A DNA stretch of 5,979 nt, taken from positions 1-5,979 of the forward strand of contig JAFYUX010000049.1 in assembly GCA_017549385.1 (NCBI GenBank), written 5' to 3'. The notes under the pieces are model-generated. The model ran no database searches. It was not told the origin of the DNA and was given only the letters and a program-made list of their open reading frames with translations. The position numbers and the translations under genes are program-made. This document shows positions 4,847 through 5,979 of the stretch, piece by piece (the first letter of the stretch is position 1; each line of letters begins with the position of its first letter). Origin of the DNA: Bacillota bacterium. Its GTDB lineage: Bacteria; Bacillota; Clostridia; Peptostreptococcales; Anaerovoracaceae.

Positions 4847-5524
4847 TTATTTGCGTACCTTTTTGAGAAGTCTATCTACTCCAACAAACAGGAACCCTGC
4901 AACGATAAACGCAACTGACAGAATCACAATCCATTTTGCCACACCAGCAACACCTTGAGTTTCAAGGTTTACAAAGAAGTATGGGTAGATAAGCGGAGTT
5001 GTTGATCCAGGAATCAGTATTGAACTGTCAAACTTTAATATTGCAGCCTGGATGAAAATAAAGGCAACGTAACCCAGCGGGAATAAAGTTGATAACAGCG
5101 GATAAGATAACTTTGTCTTGCCTCTTTCATAGAACAGGAACCAATCTCCCACGTACATAATAGGAAGAACAACGTGAGCACAAAGGCTGCCGATACGCCA
5201 GTTAAGCTGAGGATCACGACCTTCAGCCCCTGCCAGTAAAATGTTAAACACCAGGAAAGTGAGGAGAATAGCCAACATGCCAATAAACTTTATGGCTGGA
5301 GCTGTAGTAACATAGCTGTCTTCCTTTTTCTTTGCAGTCTGAATTAAAGATGCAAACATTACGCCTATGCAAAAGTAGTTGCTGAGGTTTGTAAAATGCA
5401 CATAGAAGTCCCAGCGGAACATAGTGATATCATCAAAAATACCAAAGCTGGCAATGATACCGACAAAACCTAATGTGCAATAGATTGTCTGATAAATAAG
5501 TTGTGTAGTTCTACTCTTAATCAT
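4847..5524 (-). CDS. Pr6Pr-like six-helix membrane protein
   Basis: 225-residue integral membrane protein. Hydrophobic segments lie at about residues 9-30, 46-62, 80-98, 113-131, 142-163 and 195-219. The features I associate with Pr6Pr proteins are present: HFTNLSN at 43-49, HVVLPIMYVGDWFLF at 117-131, and a C-terminal YPYFFVNLETQG at 180-191. The eukaryotic AIG1/ADTRP proteins, which appear distantly related, are membrane hydrolases using an intramembrane Thr and His; Thr45 and His117 are the candidate equivalents here. That catalytic reading is inference only. The ATG has AAAGGA eight bases upstream. It is the first gene of a unit with the HAD lipoprotein. A terminator-like hairpin sits 41-77 bases upstream of its start. 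Family assignment is from memory of motifs and topology. Confidence 0.78.
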   Translation of the reverse strand: MIKSRTTQLIYQTIYCTLGFVGIIASFGIFDDITMFRWDFYVHFTNLSNYFCIGVMFASLIQTAKKKEDSYVTTAPAIKFIGMLAILLTFLVFNILLAGAEGRDPQLNWRIGSLCAHVVLPIMYVGDWFLFYERGKTKLSYPLLSTLFPLGYVAFIFIQAAILKFDSSILIPGSTTPLIYPYFFVNLETQGVAGVAKWIVILSVAFIVAGFLFVGVDRLLKKVRK

Positions 5525-5551
5525 TATGTAAATTCCTTTTGATTTTTAAAT

Positions 5552-5560
5552 TTTATAACA
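5552..5560 (-). promoter_or_regulatory. possible extended -10 promoter of the Pr6Pr-HAD unit
   Basis: On the minus strand TGT-TATAAA (5560-5552) matches an extended -10 element (TGN then TATAAT-like). No -35 box is recognisable 17-18 bases further up, where the terminator stem lies. If used, transcription would start just downstream of the 5565-5601 terminator and give a leader of only about 20 bases. Confidence 0.35.
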
Positions 5561-5564
5561 GAAC

Positions 5565-5601
5565 AAAAAAAGCGGACTGAAATCAAAAGATTTCAGTCCG
5601 C
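5565..5601 (-). terminator. near-ideal intrinsic terminator just upstream of the Pr6Pr gene
   Basis: Minus strand: GCGGACTGAAATC, TTTT loop, GATTTCAGTCCGC, then TTTTTTT. The 13-base-pair stem is perfect. It ends 41 bases before the Pr6Pr start codon. No gene is seen upstream on this strand inside the window, so it either ends a transcript from beyond or within 5602-5979, or is an attenuator in the leader of the membrane-protein operon. Confidence 0.88.
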
Positions 5602-5625
5602 ATAACGAGCATTAAAATTGCCAAG

Positions 5626-5637
5626 CGCTAAAGCGCA
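5626..5637. repeat. GCGC-TAAA-GCGC dyad, first copy
   Basis: Inverted repeat identical to that at 5689-5700, embedded in AAGCGCTAAAGCGC. Two identical dyads 63 bases apart suggest a REP-like or structural RNA element. Confidence 0.45.
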
Positions 5638-5648
5638 GTACTACAATC

Positions 5649-5680
5649 TTTATTCAGCGGTAATTTTTATTCAGCGGTAA
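5649..5680. repeat. 17-base tandem duplication
   Basis: TTTATTCAGCGGTAA occurs at 5649-5663 and 5666-5680 with TT between, a 17-base period. On the minus strand each copy reads TTACCGCTGAATAAA, in which the frame ACC-GCT-GAA-TAA would end a protein, so it may derive from a duplicated gene end. Confidence 0.6.
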
Positions 5681-5688
5681 ACCGCCAC

Positions 5689-5700
5689 GCGCTAAAGCGC
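5689..5700. repeat. GCGC-TAAA-GCGC dyad, second copy
   Basis: Same dyad as 5626-5637. On the minus strand it forms the tip of a longer hairpin in which AACCGC (5706-5701) pairs with GCGGTT (5684-5679), giving a stable GC-rich structure of about 28 bases. Confidence 0.5.
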
Positions 5701-5776
5701 TGCGGTTCTCGCAGAAAGTCGTGCCTAGCTGCTCGCTATGCTCGCAGGGCCAGACTATTCCCACTCATTAAACCCC

Positions 5777-5818
5777 AAAAAGCCAAAAGCCTAGCAATAT
5801 CAAGGCTTTTGGCTTTTT
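5777..5818. terminator. bidirectional intrinsic terminator
   Basis: AAAAAGCCAAAAGCC (5777-5791) and GGCTTTTGGCTTTTT (5804-5818) are perfect 15-base complements around a 12-base loop. Either strand would end in a U-rich tail. No gene ends visibly beside it on the plus strand, so it most likely stops minus-strand transcription coming from beyond the window. Confidence 0.8.
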
Positions 5819-5979
5819 CAATTTCCATTGTTCCGCATAATGTTCCGCAGATTTTAGGCGTTTTTGAAGTTCCCCAAAACCAATAGAAACCAAGTAAAAC
5901 TTTTTTCTTTGTCAATCCTTGTTCCTTAACCTTTGCTCTTGGTGCAGAGGGGTGGCGGCTGTGTGTGGTGGCTCTGCAA

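Larger units (their letters stand above)
5602..5979. other. gene-free, palindrome-rich segment at the window end
   Basis: No start-to-stop gene is credible. Contents: two GCGC-TAAA-GCGC dyads (5626-5637 and 5689-5700); an AACCGC/GCGGTT stem that encloses the second dyad on the minus strand; a 17-base duplication (5649-5680); a direct repeat GCTCGC-TAT-GCTCGC (5731-5745); a bidirectional terminator (5777-5818); paired TGTTCCGCA repeats 12 bases apart (5829-5849); and a G-rich loop between TGCAGAG and CTCTGCA (5943-5978). A minus-strand frame is open from the window edge to a TAG at 5736-5738, but its translation looks like noncoding sequence. Confidence 0.6.

Noticed and set aside
5679..5698. 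T-box-like GTGG...TACCGC on the minus strand upstream of a terminator
   Set aside because: The conserved T-box core is interrupted, no specifier stem is visible, and the downstream gene is not an aminoacyl-tRNA or amino-acid gene.
5755..5770. Resemblance of the minus-strand AATGAGTGGGAATAG to the end of guaA (Glu-Trp-Glu-stop)
   Set aside because: Only about 15 bases match and the preceding bases are a terminator, not GMP synthase coding sequence.
5736..5978. Minus-strand frame open from the window edge to TAG, possibly a partial gene
   Set aside because: About 80 codons without a stop, but it reads through a perfect terminator hairpin and direct repeats and gives a Trp/Cys-rich sequence resembling no family. 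Sequence beyond 5979 would settle it.

Overview
The window looks like a chromosomal segment of a low-to-mid GC anaerobic Firmicute, most likely class Clostridia. The evidence is strong AAAGGA/AGGAGG-type ribosome binding sites, sigma-A type promoters, many U-rich intrinsic terminators, a lipoprotein signal of Gram-positive style, and family members typical of clostridia (a thioredoxin with a WCVYC active site, a stand-alone MOSC protein with several cysteines, a Pr6Pr membrane protein). I cannot name the genus from sequence alone.

Layout. Positions 1-1331 (minus strand) hold a thioredoxin operon: trxA, then trxB, whose 3' end is cut off by the window edge. They are separated by a short gap that contains a hairpin. 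Positions 1332-2237 form a 900-base stretch without a credible gene, and it is the most unusual part of the window. Next to trxA it carries nested palindromes, including one with the GTGA-N6-TCAC layout of Crp/Fnr-family operators. Then comes a degenerate array of about seven units with a 63-64 base period (about 1541-1960), a terminator for the next gene (2050-2079), and three near-identical 36-base tandem repeats that run up to and over the stop codon of the MOSC gene.

Positions 2238-2672 (minus) encode the MOSC-domain protein. It diverges from rsmE (2891-3646, plus), the 16S rRNA m3U1498 methyltransferase. The 218-base gap between them contains a convincing promoter for each gene, and a palindrome sits on the predicted transcription start of the MOSC gene. 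rsmE ends in its own terminator, which abuts the terminator of an operon converging from the other side.

Positions 3768-5524 (minus) are a two-gene unit: a Pr6Pr-type six-helix membrane protein followed by a lipid-anchored HAD-family phosphatase. A near-ideal intrinsic terminator sits only about 40 bases upstream of the first of these genes. It either ends an upstream small transcript or acts as an attenuator. Positions 5602-5979 contain no convincing gene but are rich in inverted and direct repeats and hold a second strong bidirectional terminator. A stand-alone small RNA or a dispersed repeat is possible here.

Functionally, trxA/trxB form the NADPH-dependent thiol reduction system, rsmE is ribosome housekeeping, the MOSC protein belongs to a family linked to sulfur or molybdenum-cofactor chemistry, and the last pair is an envelope unit of unknown substrate. 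No CRISPR-Cas, transposase, phage or toxin-antitoxin gene is visible. The candidates for something undescribed are the repeat arrays and the structured intergenic segments.
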